This document shows, piece after piece, positions 24,047 through 32,992 of a stretch of 64,000 bases of DNA. Positions within the stretch are counted from its first letter, which is position 1. Every line of letters begins with the position of its first letter. The stretch comes from Pandoraea terrigena (GTDB taxonomy: Bacteria > Pseudomonadota > Gammaproteobacteria > Burkholderiales > Burkholderiaceae). The notes under the pieces are model-generated. The model had not been told where the DNA came from. It did not search any database and saw nothing but the letters and a program-made list of their open reading frames with translations. Location: contig NZ_CABPRU010000011.1 of assembly GCF_902459705.1 (NCBI RefSeq), positions 1 to 64,000 of the forward strand, read 5' to 3'. The position numbers and the translations under genes were made by a program.

Positions 24047-24619
24047 TTGAATACCGCCGAGCAGTCCCAACAGGAGGATTCCTGGGCCGACGTGCCCTTC
24101 ACAATCCCCAAGAACCTCGACCGAGTCGAGGCGATCCGGACGAACGTCGTATCGCGCACCGAGATGCGAGTCTACTCCCCGCTCATTCGCCGCTGGGTGG
24201 ATCGCGATTTCTACTTCGTCTCCGAGCGACTGTTTATCCGCAGCCGCGGACTGAAGACGCGCACGGCAACTGGCAATGCACTGCCCGGGCTGGTCAAGGA
24301 CCTCAAGTATGCGACGCTGGGCCTCCAGGTGGACGCCGAGGCTTACGACGGTGAGTTGAACGAGGCCATCTTTCGCAAGACGCGGTTCGATCTGATTCTC
24401 CTCTTGCCGATGCTTTCGACGCTCTACCGCGAACTGCAGCGGGCGGATCTGGCCATCGCTCAGCTGTACATGTCCGAGTACAACAAGCAGATCACCTACG
24501 AGCAGCGCGAAGCCATGCTTCAACCGCTGCACCTGGCGCTCGTCGCAATCAAGCAGCATGCTATGGGCATTGTGCCCAAGACGATGGCTGAGCTTGCGGA
24601 AGAACTGCAGATCAGCTGA
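24047..24619 (+). CDS. Hypothetical soluble protein
   Basis: About 190 residues from a TTG at 24047. The frame is open from 23933, and a GTG further in, after AGGAGG at about 24070, is another option. The sequence has a clear folded character: FTIPKNLDRVEAIRTNVVSRTEM, a basic strand region, then helices LPMLSTLYRELQRADLAIAQLYMSEYNKQ and TMAELAEELQIS. No known family. It is a single plus-strand gene amid minus-strand genes. Confidence 0.5.
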   Translation: MNTAEQSQQEDSWADVPFTIPKNLDRVEAIRTNVVSRTEMRVYSPLIRRWVDRDFYFVSERLFIRSRGLKTRTATGNALPGLVKDLKYATLGLQVDAEAYDGELNEAIFRKTRFDLILLLPMLSTLYRELQRADLAIAQLYMSEYNKQITYEQREAMLQPLHLALVAIKQHAMGIVPKTMAELAEELQIS

Positions 24620-24779
24620 CACCCCAACTGTTCGCCCGTGTTCCGGCGTCATTAGTGGCGTATTCGTGAGCGCGCCGTGCCGCGCAAATGCAGCCATTAA
24701 GGAGAGCCTTGCAGTCCCTCCCAGCCCGGCCAAGGCTCCCCGCGGACTTCGTCTTGCTCCCACGCGACTCGCGTTCTCG

Positions 24780-25226
24780 CTAGCTGAAGAGGCGTCGGAA
24801 GAACTGCGTCAAGGCCAAAGTGATTGCACCACCCCTACGCGACCCCGCGTCTGCAGACGTTGCATACTGGTTCGCGATTCCCGGCGGGATCCAGAAGCGG
24901 GCACCTGACGCCACGTAGGCACTGATATTCACGTCGCGCGGCTGAATGTTTGGTGGAAAAGCGAACATCGGAAATCCCTCTCGCTCGAATACGCCAACCG
25001 CAGTCTCGAGGTCCCGATTCAGTTCCTCATCAAAGACATTCTCGGGATTCAAACCCTTCGGACGCCACGTAAGCCAGCGAGGGACGTTGTGCAGCGCGTC
25101 AGCCAGGTCATGGATGGCGGCGATAGTCGTCGGGGTAAGGGGTTGCCTCGCCAAGCACCGAATCTGGACCAGGGCAGCTTGAGTAATGTGCAAGGCCTGC
25201 GTCTGCTTCTCGGTCAATTCGACCAT
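24780..25226 (-). CDS. Hypothetical protein
   Basis: A 148-residue protein; the start at 25226 has GAGGAG 7 bases upstream. The N-terminal half is helical (KQTQALHITQAALVQIRCLAR ... AAIHDLADALHNVPRWL). The C-terminal half contains FAFPPNIQPRDVNISAYVASGARFWIPPG. No recognised domain. It lies just downstream of the helicase gene on the same strand and is likely in its transcript. Confidence 0.55.
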   Translation of the reverse strand: MVELTEKQTQALHITQAALVQIRCLARQPLTPTTIAAIHDLADALHNVPRWLTWRPKGLNPENVFDEELNRDLETAVGVFEREGFPMFAFPPNIQPRDVNISAYVASGARFWIPPGIANQYATSADAGSRRGGAITLALTQFFRRLFS

Positions 25227-25272
25227 CGTCCACTCCTCATTGATTATCCTGCTTGGTCAGGTCCCGGCCATG

Positions 25273-27165
25273 TTACGCATCCACGAGGTTCGCGTAGGCG
25301 TTGTCCTGATCCACGATCCGCTCGATTCCACTTTCCTTGAGGAACATGCTGGGAGGCTTCCCACCGCCAGTAGACAACATCAGGTCCTTACGCGCTCGCG
25401 TCATTGCGACGAACATCAGGCGGCGCTCTTCTTCGAGCGTTCCATCCTTCGCCGGGAAAACATCATCTTCGGCGCCAACAACCCAGACATGATCGAACTC
25501 GAGTCCCTTTGACCCGTGGGCCGTCATCAACTCGACGACCTTCGGTGCGTCTGCGCCCTCGGGCTTCTTCTCGTCGCGCTTGCTCTGCGCCATCTTGATG
25601 GCCGTCAGGCGGTCTTGAACGGTCTGAGCCAAAATCCCCCGTTCCGGGTCCGCGCGGCGCGGCATGAACATGTCTCGCGCGATCTGAATGACGTTTTGGC
25701 TGCGTTTGTCCGGAGCGTAGGAGGAAAGCCAGTCGCTGATGCCGTAGATGAGCAGCGTGTCCGCGCCGATCACCAGCGACGACTGCCAGCCCGTGAAGAG
25801 CTTCACAAAACCGCGCCACTTCTCCTTAACCGAGTCTTCGATCTTCGCCCTGGCGAAGTCCTCCGACTGACCGAGCAGGAATGCGCCGCGAAATAGCTTC
25901 TCGAGTTTGACGATGCTCTGTTCGTCGACACGGCACCAGGACAACAGTTGGTCTATTACCTTCTTCTCCGGCTTCACTACAGCCTGTATTGCCGCGCAGA
26001 AGATCATTACCTCAACACTATTCAGGATCGACTCGCCTGGCGGGCGGCGGTACGGAATGCCTAGCGACTGGAGTCGGGCCTCGACTTCATCAAGACGACG
26101 GTTATTTCGCGCGAAGATGGCCACATCGCTGCCAAAGCGGAGTGCGTCAGCGGCGTAACGCGCGGCCGCGTGAGCTTCCTCCTCTTGTGTCTTGAAGGTC
26201 TTCCATGCCGTCTTGCCGCCCGGCCCCTTCATAGCGACGAGGTTCTTGTCGACACGGTCGAGGTTGTGGTTGATGACCCTCGTGGCCGAGCTAACGATTT
26301 CGGCATGGCTTCGGTAGTTGTTGCCCAGCATCAGGCGCTCGGCGTTGAAGCTGCGCTCGAACATCTGCATGCCCTCGTAGCCGAGCGCGTTCCGAAAGCC
26401 GTAAATCGACTGGTCGTCGTCACCCACGCCGGTCAAAATGACATTTGCGCGATGGTGCGCGGCCGCCATGTCGAACTGTGGTTTATCGGTGTCCTGGTAC
26501 TCGTCGATAAAGAGGCGTGTGACGTTGAGCGGCGGCACCGCGCCCGATTCGAGACCAGCGTTAGTCTTCAGAAGGATGTCCTGGAAGTCGATAACCTTCT
26601 GCCGGCTCATGATGTCCGTGTAGATTTGGGTCATCTGCTCATGGCGGAGCTCCGCCGCCGGCCGGCCCGACTTCACTTGCTCGATGATTCGGCTTGCCTC
26701 TTCGAGCGTTAGGTCTTCGATCGCGAGCTCCGATAGCGCGCGCAGGATAAAGCTACGGCGCATCCCTTCCTTAACGATCTTCCACTTAGTTTTTCCGAAC
26801 GGCCATGGCCGGCCGGCGATGATGTCTCGACCGAATACGACCTCCCGCCCGTTGTCGGTCGCCAGATCCGGGAACGACATTAGGTTCATGACCGAGTGGA
26901 AGGTGCCGACCAGGATCCGGGAAGCGGCTTGCTTGCCAGCGAGTGCGATGGTACGGGCTCGAAGTTCGAGAGCAGCTTCTCGCGTGAACGTGACCGCGGC
27001 GATGCGCTCAGAGCGATTTTGCAGAGTCGCCGCGATCTTGCGCGAGATAGTGTTGGTCTTCCCAGACCCCGGGCCCGCGATGACGAGGCAGTTACCTTCG
27101 CAGTTGGCTACGGCCATCTGCTCGTCGTTCAGGGGCGCGAGGATTCGCGCAATCGCGTCATTCAT
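25273..27165 (-). CDS. UvrD/Rep-family superfamily 1 DNA helicase
   Basis: A 630-residue protein with the full set of SF1A motifs: I AGPGSGKTNTIS (residues 30-41), II FIDEYQDTD near 216, III GVGDDDQSIYGFRNA near 247, V MTAHGSKGLEFDHVWVVGAEDD near 545, and VI ERRLMFVAMTRARKDLML near 583. It should translocate 3'-5' on single-stranded DNA. The start overlaps the stop of the upstream gene by ATGA, so the two are coupled. It is shorter than UvrD (about 720), lacking part of the C-terminal tail. Confidence 0.88.
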   Translation of the reverse strand: MNDAIARILAPLNDEQMAVANCEGNCLVIAGPGSGKTNTISRKIAATLQNRSERIAAVTFTREAALELRARTIALAGKQAASRILVGTFHSVMNLMSFPDLATDNGREVVFGRDIIAGRPWPFGKTKWKIVKEGMRRSFILRALSELAIEDLTLEEASRIIEQVKSGRPAAELRHEQMTQIYTDIMSRQKVIDFQDILLKTNAGLESGAVPPLNVTRLFIDEYQDTDKPQFDMAAAHHRANVILTGVGDDDQSIYGFRNALGYEGMQMFERSFNAERLMLGNNYRSHAEIVSSATRVINHNLDRVDKNLVAMKGPGGKTAWKTFKTQEEEAHAAARYAADALRFGSDVAIFARNNRRLDEVEARLQSLGIPYRRPPGESILNSVEVMIFCAAIQAVVKPEKKVIDQLLSWCRVDEQSIVKLEKLFRGAFLLGQSEDFARAKIEDSVKEKWRGFVKLFTGWQSSLVIGADTLLIYGISDWLSSYAPDKRSQNVIQIARDMFMPRRADPERGILAQTVQDRLTAIKMAQSKRDEKKPEGADAPKVVELMTAHGSKGLEFDHVWVVGAEDDVFPAKDGTLEEERRLMFVAMTRARKDLMLSTGGGKPPSMFLKESGIERIVDQDNAYANLVDA

Positions 27166-28049
27166 GCCGCCACGGCTTCTTCAGTGTGAGCCGCTTGGAG
27201 GGGTTTTGCGCCCACCGGCTTCCCCTTCGCTAAGGCGCGGCCGCGCAGCGACTGATTCACGTGTGACGCGAACCCGTAGATCTTGCCGAGAGCCTGTTTG
27301 GCGAGCAGTTGGCGCTTTTCGGTTTCGCCGTGGCCAATGAGTTCGTTCCACTCGAGGCCAGCCATCAGCTCCAGCGACTGGTCGTATTTCATCACGCCCC
27401 TCAGCATCTTGATGCCGAGACGCGAGCGGAACAGCGCCTTCATGTCGACGGCCGGCGACAGGACTTCCGGCTTGATCCACGGCATTCCTTCGGCCTCCAC
27501 TTGGATCTTCCCTTCCGTCACCAGCATCGTAACGCGGCCGAGTTCCTTATCGGCGTCGGTGTAGAACTCCTCGACCAGGGTGTGCAGCTGCTCGACGACT
27601 TCTTGACACTTCTTGCCGAGCACCATCTCGCCGTAGCGCTGAAGGTTGTGCGAGCAGTAGTCGATTGCGCCGAGATAGCGCTCCAGCGCCGAGCCAACGA
27701 CACGATCTTTCACGACGACCTGTTGCGAGGCCATCACGATGCCGGCTTCCGGGGTCGTGAGCGCCTTGCGGCCTTTCTCACGCTGACTGGCCGCCTTCTT
27801 CATCAGGCGGGCGCGCGTGGCTTCCGGACTTTCGTCGTCGGCGGGAGTCGGAGCCTTCGTACGGCCGCTCTTGTTGCCGTCGGCCATGGACATCTCGACT
27901 GCCGCATCCAGATCGCGGAGAGCCGCCTCCGCTTCGAGCTCTGCGGCACTCTTCGGCTGGAGAGCCGTGTCGCCTACGTTGTCCTGACCGCCGAGTCCGG
28001 CGGACACAATCTTGCTGATACTACCGGCTACGATGTTATCGGCGCTCAT
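27162..28049 (-). CDS. Helicase-coupled protein, possibly DUF1845/AcaB-like
   Basis: A 295-residue protein from ATG 28049 (GAGG 7 bases upstream). The first 90 residues are low-complexity and acidic. The rest is helical: SALERYLGAIDYCSHNLQRYGEM, CQEVVEQLHTLVEEFYTDAD, FRSRLGIKMLRGVMKYDQSLELMAGLEWNELIG. The last block resembles the DUF1845 family of integrative and conjugative element proteins (TIGR03761), which includes the IncC regulator AcaB. This assignment is from memory and tentative. Coupling to the helicase by ATGA suggests a shared function. Confidence 0.5.
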   Translation of the reverse strand: MSADNIVAGSISKIVSAGLGGQDNVGDTALQPKSAAELEAEAALRDLDAAVEMSMADGNKSGRTKAPTPADDESPEATRARLMKKAASQREKGRKALTTPEAGIVMASQQVVVKDRVVGSALERYLGAIDYCSHNLQRYGEMVLGKKCQEVVEQLHTLVEEFYTDADKELGRVTMLVTEGKIQVEAEGMPWIKPEVLSPAVDMKALFRSRLGIKMLRGVMKYDQSLELMAGLEWNELIGHGETEKRQLLAKQALGKIYGFASHVNQSLRGRALAKGKPVGAKPLQAAHTEEAVAA

Positions 28050-28132
28050 ACTGACCTCACTCTGTTGGAAGTCCCGATAGCTTCGCCCCGACCGCATCAC
28101 AACCAGAATGGAATATCAGACCGTCTGCATCT

Positions 28133-28447
28133 TTATTCAGCGACGCCGGTACGCTGAGGAACCTGGTTCGGTGCCAACTCGAGTCGGATGTCGATGAAGT
28201 CTACATCGCCGGCGTATGCCTGCGTGGTGGGGCGTTGGGGGCTCATGCCAACCCGCATGTCGTCAAGCAGCGCGGCCGATGGAGCCTTTGCCCAACGCAC
28301 TGCAAAACGGAAGGTGGCTCGGCGGCGCATCGTGTCGATAGCATTACCGAGTGCGCGCAATTCGACTGGCTTGTTCCTGTGGCGGAAGCCCAGGGCAACC
28401 ACCATCTCTTTTACACTGAACTCTAGGCTCACGAGGGCATTGCTCAA
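28133..28447 (-). CDS. Hypothetical protein
   Basis: Up to 104 residues from a TTG at 28447; a GTG or an ATG at 28405 could also serve, the latter after AAAGAG. The sequence SLEFSVKEMVVALGFRHRNKPVELRALGNAI and GDVDFIDIRLELAPNQV looks protein-like. No family is known. It precedes the helicase pair on the same strand with an 83-base gap. Confidence 0.4.
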   Translation of the reverse strand: MSNALVSLEFSVKEMVVALGFRHRNKPVELRALGNAIDTMRRRATFRFAVRWAKAPSAALLDDMRVGMSPQRPTTQAYAGDVDFIDIRLELAPNQVPQRTGVAE

Positions 28448-28716
28448 AATGAGGACGATGTCAGAACCTTAGCCGGACGAGGAGCGTCCGTCGAGTCGAA
28501 TATCGGGCGAGGTGTATGGGGAATGTATGGTTACCAGGCGTTCGGGGCGGACGCCGCCGGGATTGCACACCATTGACGTAATGTGCTTTTTTCATTCCCA
28601 ACGCTCAATAATTGGCAGTGATCGCATATTCATGAATGCGAGGGAGGTCGAATATTGCCGAATGTGGCCAAGTCATTTGGCTCGGGAGAACTTGCTTCGC
28701 TCCCTACTCTCCCGGC

Positions 28717-29874
28717 ATGGCTCACGTATCTCGCTTCCGAATCATTCGTCCGATCCTCATTTTCGCCTGCCTATTCTTCTGCGGCGTACTATGCGCCCGG
28801 CCGCCGGCTGCGGCAGCGGGCTACGTCGCGCTGCCCGCGGCTCTTTGGTGTCTGCGCGAGCTCGGCAAGACGTCCCTCTTGTACTTGCTCGGATGGTTCC
28901 TTGGCGCACTCAGTAGCGTGGCGATCGGAGTGCTCGACGTGGGCGCCGGCCGCCCGATGGCCCTTACGATTTGGCTCGCGCTCGCCCTGCTCTCGACTCT
29001 CTTCACGGCGCCGGCCTTCAGCCGCCGGGCGACGCCGGTCGAGCGTTCGGCATGGGTATTCATCCCGCTGTCGCTGCCCCCCCTGGCCCTGGTTGCCCCT
29101 TTGCCGCCTGCCGCAGCGGCTGGCTGGTGGTTCCCGTCGACTAGCGTACTGGGTGTACTGTTCACGATCTGGACCGCGGCGGCCGTGCTTGAGGCGGTCA
29201 AGCGCCCGTCGTGGCGACCGCTCTTCGTTCCGACGTTCTGCGCCGTACTATTGAACGTCTACGCTGTTCTCGTACCGGCCATGCAGTCCCGTGTAATCGC
29301 CATGAGCCTGCCGGTTGGTAAGCCACCTGTGGACTTCGACGAGTCAATCCGTGCCGCACTGTCGTACGGACCGATCGTGCGGGGGGCCGCTGCGGTGCCT
29401 ATCGCGTCCGGTGCGCCGACTCCGATTGTCATGCTTCCGGAAAACGTGCTTGGCCCTGTCTCGCCGGGGCTAGTCGACGCACTCCAATTGCCGTCGGCCG
29501 TCCGGCTAATCGCGGGCGGATCGGGAGCAGTCCCGTGGGCGGAGCATCTTCAAAAAGGCGTGTGGGTTTTGCCGGATCGTGTGTTCTACCCCGCTATTCA
29601 GCCGATTCCTGTTATTGAGGACGGACTCAAGCCGCACTGGAGCGCTATCGGGCGCACGGCGAAGATAGGGGATGAACGTTATTCGCTGCTCGTGTGTTTC
29701 GAGGCAGTCACATCTCTTCCCCTTTATCATCTGCACTACCGAACACCGGTCCTGCTGCTCGGCAACGGTTGGTGGGACCGCAGCGGAATCATGGATATCG
29801 AGGTATCTCTCGCACGCGCGTGGGCCCGTCTCTTCAACGATCCAATCGCGATTGCACGCGGTTTTCCACTTTAG
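28717..29874 (+). CDS. traB: TraB-like membrane protein (nitrilase/apolipoprotein N-acyltransferase fold)
   Basis: A 385-residue protein from ATG 28717. About six hydrophobic helices (residues 8-200) are followed by a carbon-nitrogen hydrolase domain with catalytic Glu in MLPENVLGP and catalytic Cys in LLVCFEAVTSLP; the Lys is probably in the intervening segment. This is the layout of Lnt and of the conjugal transfer protein TraB of Ti-type plasmids. It begins a plus-strand group that includes a pilus-like and a bactofilin-like protein, which suggests an envelope role in transfer. No ribosome site is obvious. Confidence 0.68.
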   Translation: MAHVSRFRIIRPILIFACLFFCGVLCARPPAAAAGYVALPAALWCLRELGKTSLLYLLGWFLGALSSVAIGVLDVGAGRPMALTIWLALALLSTLFTAPAFSRRATPVERSAWVFIPLSLPPLALVAPLPPAAAAGWWFPSTSVLGVLFTIWTAAAVLEAVKRPSWRPLFVPTFCAVLLNVYAVLVPAMQSRVIAMSLPVGKPPVDFDESIRAALSYGPIVRGAAAVPIASGAPTPIVMLPENVLGPVSPGLVDALQLPSAVRLIAGGSGAVPWAEHLQKGVWVLPDRVFYPAIQPIPVIEDGLKPHWSAIGRTAKIGDERYSLLVCFEAVTSLPLYHLHYRTPVLLLGNGWWDRSGIMDIEVSLARAWARLFNDPIAIARGFPL

Positions 29875-29946
29875 GGAAAGGCTCCGTAATTCCATAGGTA
29901 TTTGAGCGCCGCGCTCGAGGACTTCTCACTTATCGTCACACTCATC

Positions 29947-31302
29947 ATGAGTGACGCGATCCTTCCGCACGGCGCAGCGAAACTACAGCCCACCATCACG
30001 ATGGTAAAGGCTGGGCCGTTCGTTGTTCGCCACTTGGCACCCGGCAAGCCCTTCCTGGAGTTTACGGACGGGAAATATGTCCTCGTGTACCCCAAGCACC
30101 CGGACGAGATGCCGATTCTGTCTATCGCGGATCGGCTTCGCTATCGCATCAACCAATGGCTCATTTCGCGTCGGGCAACGTGGTATGTCCCTCCGATGAA
30201 GTTCTCGTTTGCATCCTTGCCTACGGCCCACAACGGCACTTCCGCCAGGCCGGCCGCATCGCGCCCGCGCGCTGCGGCGCGAGCCAAGTACAGGGGCCGC
30301 ATGCGTGCCAGCGTGGTGGCGGTCTCTATTGCCGTCGGTCGAAGTTCTCTGATCGTCTTTCTCGGATTCATGGCGCTGATGGGCGTCACTCGGTTCGTGC
30401 ATGTCGACGCACAAACCGTCTTTCAATCGGTCCATTTCGGCATTCCGCACTTTCTTACGCCTTGGCGTGAAGCAAACGATCCCGTCGACAGGGCGTTGCA
30501 TGGGCAACCGAACGGATACTCCGCAATTCCGTACTACCCGAGCATCACGCCACGCACCTTCTCGACACCCCCATCTGGCGACAACTCGCCTCAGGTACGA
30601 GATAAGGATCACATCGTCCGTGACGCGGCCAAGGGCTGGATTCCGCTGCCGGGCGGTGGCCCTTTCCCCATGAACATGCCAGCCTATGGTGACGACGGCC
30701 AGAAGGGACCGATCAACCTCACGATCCACCCGCCGACGTTCACCTCTCCTGACGCTTATGGCGATGGGGAGGATAGCGGCGATGCAGTGGCGCTGCTCGG
30801 AGCAACTCCCACCCCCGTGGCTGCGCCGCCTCGACCCGATTCGGGACATATCGCTCCGAAGAAGGTGCATGGGCCTCGCGTCCTAGCGGTGCACTCTGCT
30901 CGTGAGCCAGTCACGCCACGCGCGGTCAATCATCCGACGCCGCAACCCCACCTTGAACCAGTTCAGCAGCAACCGCAGCAGCAGAGCCGCGACACGGTCA
31001 ACGTGCAGCTTATGCCAACTGCGACGCAGGCCGCACCGACTGTGACGCAGGCCGCACCGACTGTGACGCCGCGCCAAAGCGACGCCAGCGAACCACAGCA
31101 TCAGACCACTTCGGCAGACGTCCCTGCCACGCCCAAATTCAATGTCGTCACGAAGAACGGTGACGCACTGGTCGTTATGGATCACGGCCAGATGAAACAG
31201 ATTTCTGTCGGACAGACCCTGCCCGACGGTTCGACGCTGCTTACCGTCCAACAGAGCGGCGGCGGCTTCTCTACCTCCCGCGGCAACTATGTCGCCTACT
31301 GA
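29947..31302 (+). CDS. Pro/Gln-rich membrane-anchored protein
   Basis: A 451-residue protein; a TTG at 29902 is an alternative start and neither has a strong ribosome site. A basic cytoplasmic part of about 110 residues is followed by one membrane segment (SSLIVFLGFMALMGVT). A long Pro/Thr/Gln-rich stalk carries a repeated TQAAPTV unit. The C-terminal 55-residue domain (FNVVTKNGDALVVMDHGQMKQISVGQTLPDGSTLL) resembles PilP/GspC-type periplasmic domains, which bind secretin. A bridge between inner and outer membrane is an inference. Ends 17 bases before the bactofilin-like gene. Confidence 0.55.
   Translation: MSDAILPHGAAKLQPTITMVKAGPFVVRHLAPGKPFLEFTDGKYVLVYPKHPDEMPILSIADRLRYRINQWLISRRATWYVPPMKFSFASLPTAHNGTSARPAASRPRAAARAKYRGRMRASVVAVSIAVGRSSLIVFLGFMALMGVTRFVHVDAQTVFQSVHFGIPHFLTPWREANDPVDRALHGQPNGYSAIPYYPSITPRTFSTPPSGDNSPQVRDKDHIVRDAAKGWIPLPGGGPFPMNMPAYGDDGQKGPINLTIHPPTFTSPDAYGDGEDSGDAVALLGATPTPVAAPPRPDSGHIAPKKVHGPRVLAVHSAREPVTPRAVNHPTPQPHLEPVQQQPQQQSRDTVNVQLMPTATQAAPTVTQAAPTVTPRQSDASEPQHQTTSADVPATPKFNVVTKNGDALVVMDHGQMKQISVGQTLPDGSTLLTVQQSGGGFSTSRGNYVAY
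31023..31064 (+). repeat. Two tandem 21-base repeats within the stalk
   Basis: GACGCAGGCCGCACCGACTGT occurs twice in a row in frame, giving TQAAPTV twice. It is a sign of recent slippage in the stalk region. Confidence 0.75.
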
Positions 31303-31318
31303 AGACTAGGAGTATTCC

Positions 31319-31852
31319 ATGCAGAACGCAGCACAGCACAACGAGGTTATTGACGGCGCAGCAGCTGTTTCCTATCTCGACAAGTTTCGCTCGCCGGAAC
31401 CGGTTCAAGCCGAACAACAGCAGGCAATCCCTCGGTCACGTACCGCGCTGCCGAACCTGCGTACGATGTTCGATCGCCTGATCAACATCTTCGGCCGCGA
31501 CAATGACGGCGTCTTCTACCTTGACCATGAAAAGCACAATATCCGTTCGACGTTCTCGGGCGACTTCGAACTGCAGGGCATGATCAAGACACGCGCGGGC
31601 GCGATCTTCAAGGGCTCGCTGCAAAGCTCGGATTCGCTGATCAAGTCAGCCGGTACGGTGGTCATCGACGTCGATGCGGATATCGCAATCGATATCGAAT
31701 GTGAAACGCTGATCGTGCTAGGTAAGCACTCGGGCAAGGCCACCGTGCAGGGTACGCTCATCAACATGGGCGTGATCAAGGGCGAGTACATGTATGGCGC
31801 TCTCGAATCGTTTGGCCGCATCGAAGGCATGGTCGAGCAGATCGCGAACTGA
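31319..31852 (+). CDS. Bactofilin-like polymer-forming protein
   Basis: A 177-residue protein. After a Gln-rich N-terminus of about 60 residues the sequence becomes a regular beta-helix pattern typical of bactofilins: RSTFSGDFELQGMIKTRAGAI, FKGSLQSSDSLIKSAG, ECETLIVLGKHSGKATVQG, MGVIKGEYMYGALESFG. Bactofilins assemble into filaments on the inner membrane and position other proteins. The start has TAGGAG 8 bases upstream. It sits directly after the Pro/Gln-rich membrane protein, so a scaffold for a cell-envelope machine is possible. Confidence 0.6.
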   Translation: MQNAAQHNEVIDGAAAVSYLDKFRSPEPVQAEQQQAIPRSRTALPNLRTMFDRLINIFGRDNDGVFYLDHEKHNIRSTFSGDFELQGMIKTRAGAIFKGSLQSSDSLIKSAGTVVIDVDADIAIDIECETLIVLGKHSGKATVQGTLINMGVIKGEYMYGALESFGRIEGMVEQIAN

Positions 31853-31866
31853 TCACCGTTCTCCGT

Positions 31867-32100
31867 ATGCTCTTCCCGGGCCTCTTCTCGCCATGGTCGC
31901 GCCGCGCGGCGACCATGGCTGTGCTGGTCTGGTGGGCAGTCCTTTCGTGGCATCACCGTGACTTGTTTCATGAGGTTGCTGAACAGGCCGGCTTGCCCCG
32001 CGTGATTTCCGGAATCAAGTGCGCAATCACGAACGGAGCGAGTGCAGCCGCTATCTGCTCCCAGACCGATCCGCAATCCAATCAGCAGAGGCAAAAATGA
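31867..32100 (+). CDS. Small single-pass membrane protein
   Basis: A 77-residue product. One hydrophobic helix (RRAATMAVLVWWAVLSWH) is followed by a soluble tail (LFHEVAEQAGLPRVISGIKCAI). It starts 14 bases after the bactofilin-like gene, and its stop overlaps the next start (ATGA), which supports expression as part of this operon. Confidence 0.5.
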   Translation: MLFPGLFSPWSRRAATMAVLVWWAVLSWHHRDLFHEVAEQAGLPRVISGIKCAITNGASAAAICSQTDPQSNQQRQK

Positions 32101-32390
32101 GTCGCAACTGGGAAAGTGTCTACGCGAACCTCGGCGACGTGACCGATTGCCTGCGTGAAGCAGTTCGTACCCTTCGCAAGGAGGTGCAACACGCGGTGCC
32201 GGGTACAGCCCGGGGCACCCCGGCGGTTGACGTGAAGGCGAATCTGGAACAGCGCATCGCATTGATCCAGGAGGCTATTAAACTCGTCGAACAAGACCGC
32301 TCCGATTTCTACGTATCGCACACGCCCGAGGTGCGGAGCGCTTGGCCGCAACCGAACTTCCTTTTCGGTGTTCCGTCGGTCGAAGCGTGA
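32097..32390 (+). CDS. Hypothetical helical protein
   Basis: A 97-residue protein; AGAGG precedes the ATG by 5 bases. Helices YANLGDVTDCLREAVRTLRKEV and NLEQRIALIQEAIKLVEQDRSDF suggest a coiled coil. It overlaps its neighbours by ATGA upstream and GTGA downstream, so it is the middle of a coupled series. Confidence 0.55.
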   Translation: MSRNWESVYANLGDVTDCLREAVRTLRKEVQHAVPGTARGTPAVDVKANLEQRIALIQEAIKLVEQDRSDFYVSHTPEVRSAWPQPNFLFGVPSVEA

Positions 32391-32905
32391 TCGACTCCCA
32401 TACGATGAACATGAATGTCGGCTCCCACGTCTTCCTGCTGGGCCCGCATGGTTGCGGCAAAAGCACCATTGGACGCCATCTAGCTGCGCAGGGATACGTC
32501 CACTTGAGCATTGGCCTGATTGGCCGTCTCGCTCGCCGTGGCGCTCGCCCGGCCGACCTACCAGTGCGCGTGCTTCAGGTGATGGCACGCCATGTGCCGG
32601 GTGAAGCGCTCGATCCGCGCGCCGCTACCGAAATCCTCGACTACGCTCGCAGTCTCGATCGGGTCGTGATCGATGGCTTCCCAGCCCACGTCGAACACCT
32701 CGCCCTTCTAAACGACATCGAGCGGTGGAAGTTCGTATACGTGCTGACGCCCCGTCAGATTCGGGAACAACGGCTCAGGGCACGCGCAGAGACCACGAAG
32801 CGAGGCTGGTCTCCCGGTCTTAAATCGGTCCGCGATAGCCTTCTTCCCTCGCTATGCTGGCATTTACGATCGAACGGCCAACTCCTTCGACATTTGAACG
32901 GTTGA
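32387..32905 (+). CDS. P-loop kinase-like protein (adenylate kinase fold)
   Basis: A 172-residue protein from GTG 32387, which overlaps the upstream stop; ATG at 32405 is an alternative. Walker A is FLLGPHGCGKSTIGRHLAAQG, and the DGFP block (VIDGFPAHVEHL) with a following KFVYVLTP strand matches adenylate/nucleoside monophosphate kinases. The lid region is short and partly basic (REQRLRARAETTKRG). The substrate is unknown. It is the last gene of the coupled group begun by the bactofilin-like gene. Confidence 0.6.
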   Translation: MIDSHTMNMNVGSHVFLLGPHGCGKSTIGRHLAAQGYVHLSIGLIGRLARRGARPADLPVRVLQVMARHVPGEALDPRAATEILDYARSLDRVVIDGFPAHVEHLALLNDIERWKFVYVLTPRQIREQRLRARAETTKRGWSPGLKSVRDSLLPSLCWHLRSNGQLLRHLNG

Positions 32906-32992
32906 CACGCTCGATTATGTAATTATGGGCGAAGGCACACCTCCGCAAGTCGAAGGTCTTCACGATCCCACCTACATCGAGAGCCAACTTCT

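Noticed and set aside
27309-28157. 282-codon plus-strand frame
   Set aside because: Antisense to the helicase-coupled gene, whose frame has an ATGA junction and ribosome site; the plus-strand frame is a shadow.
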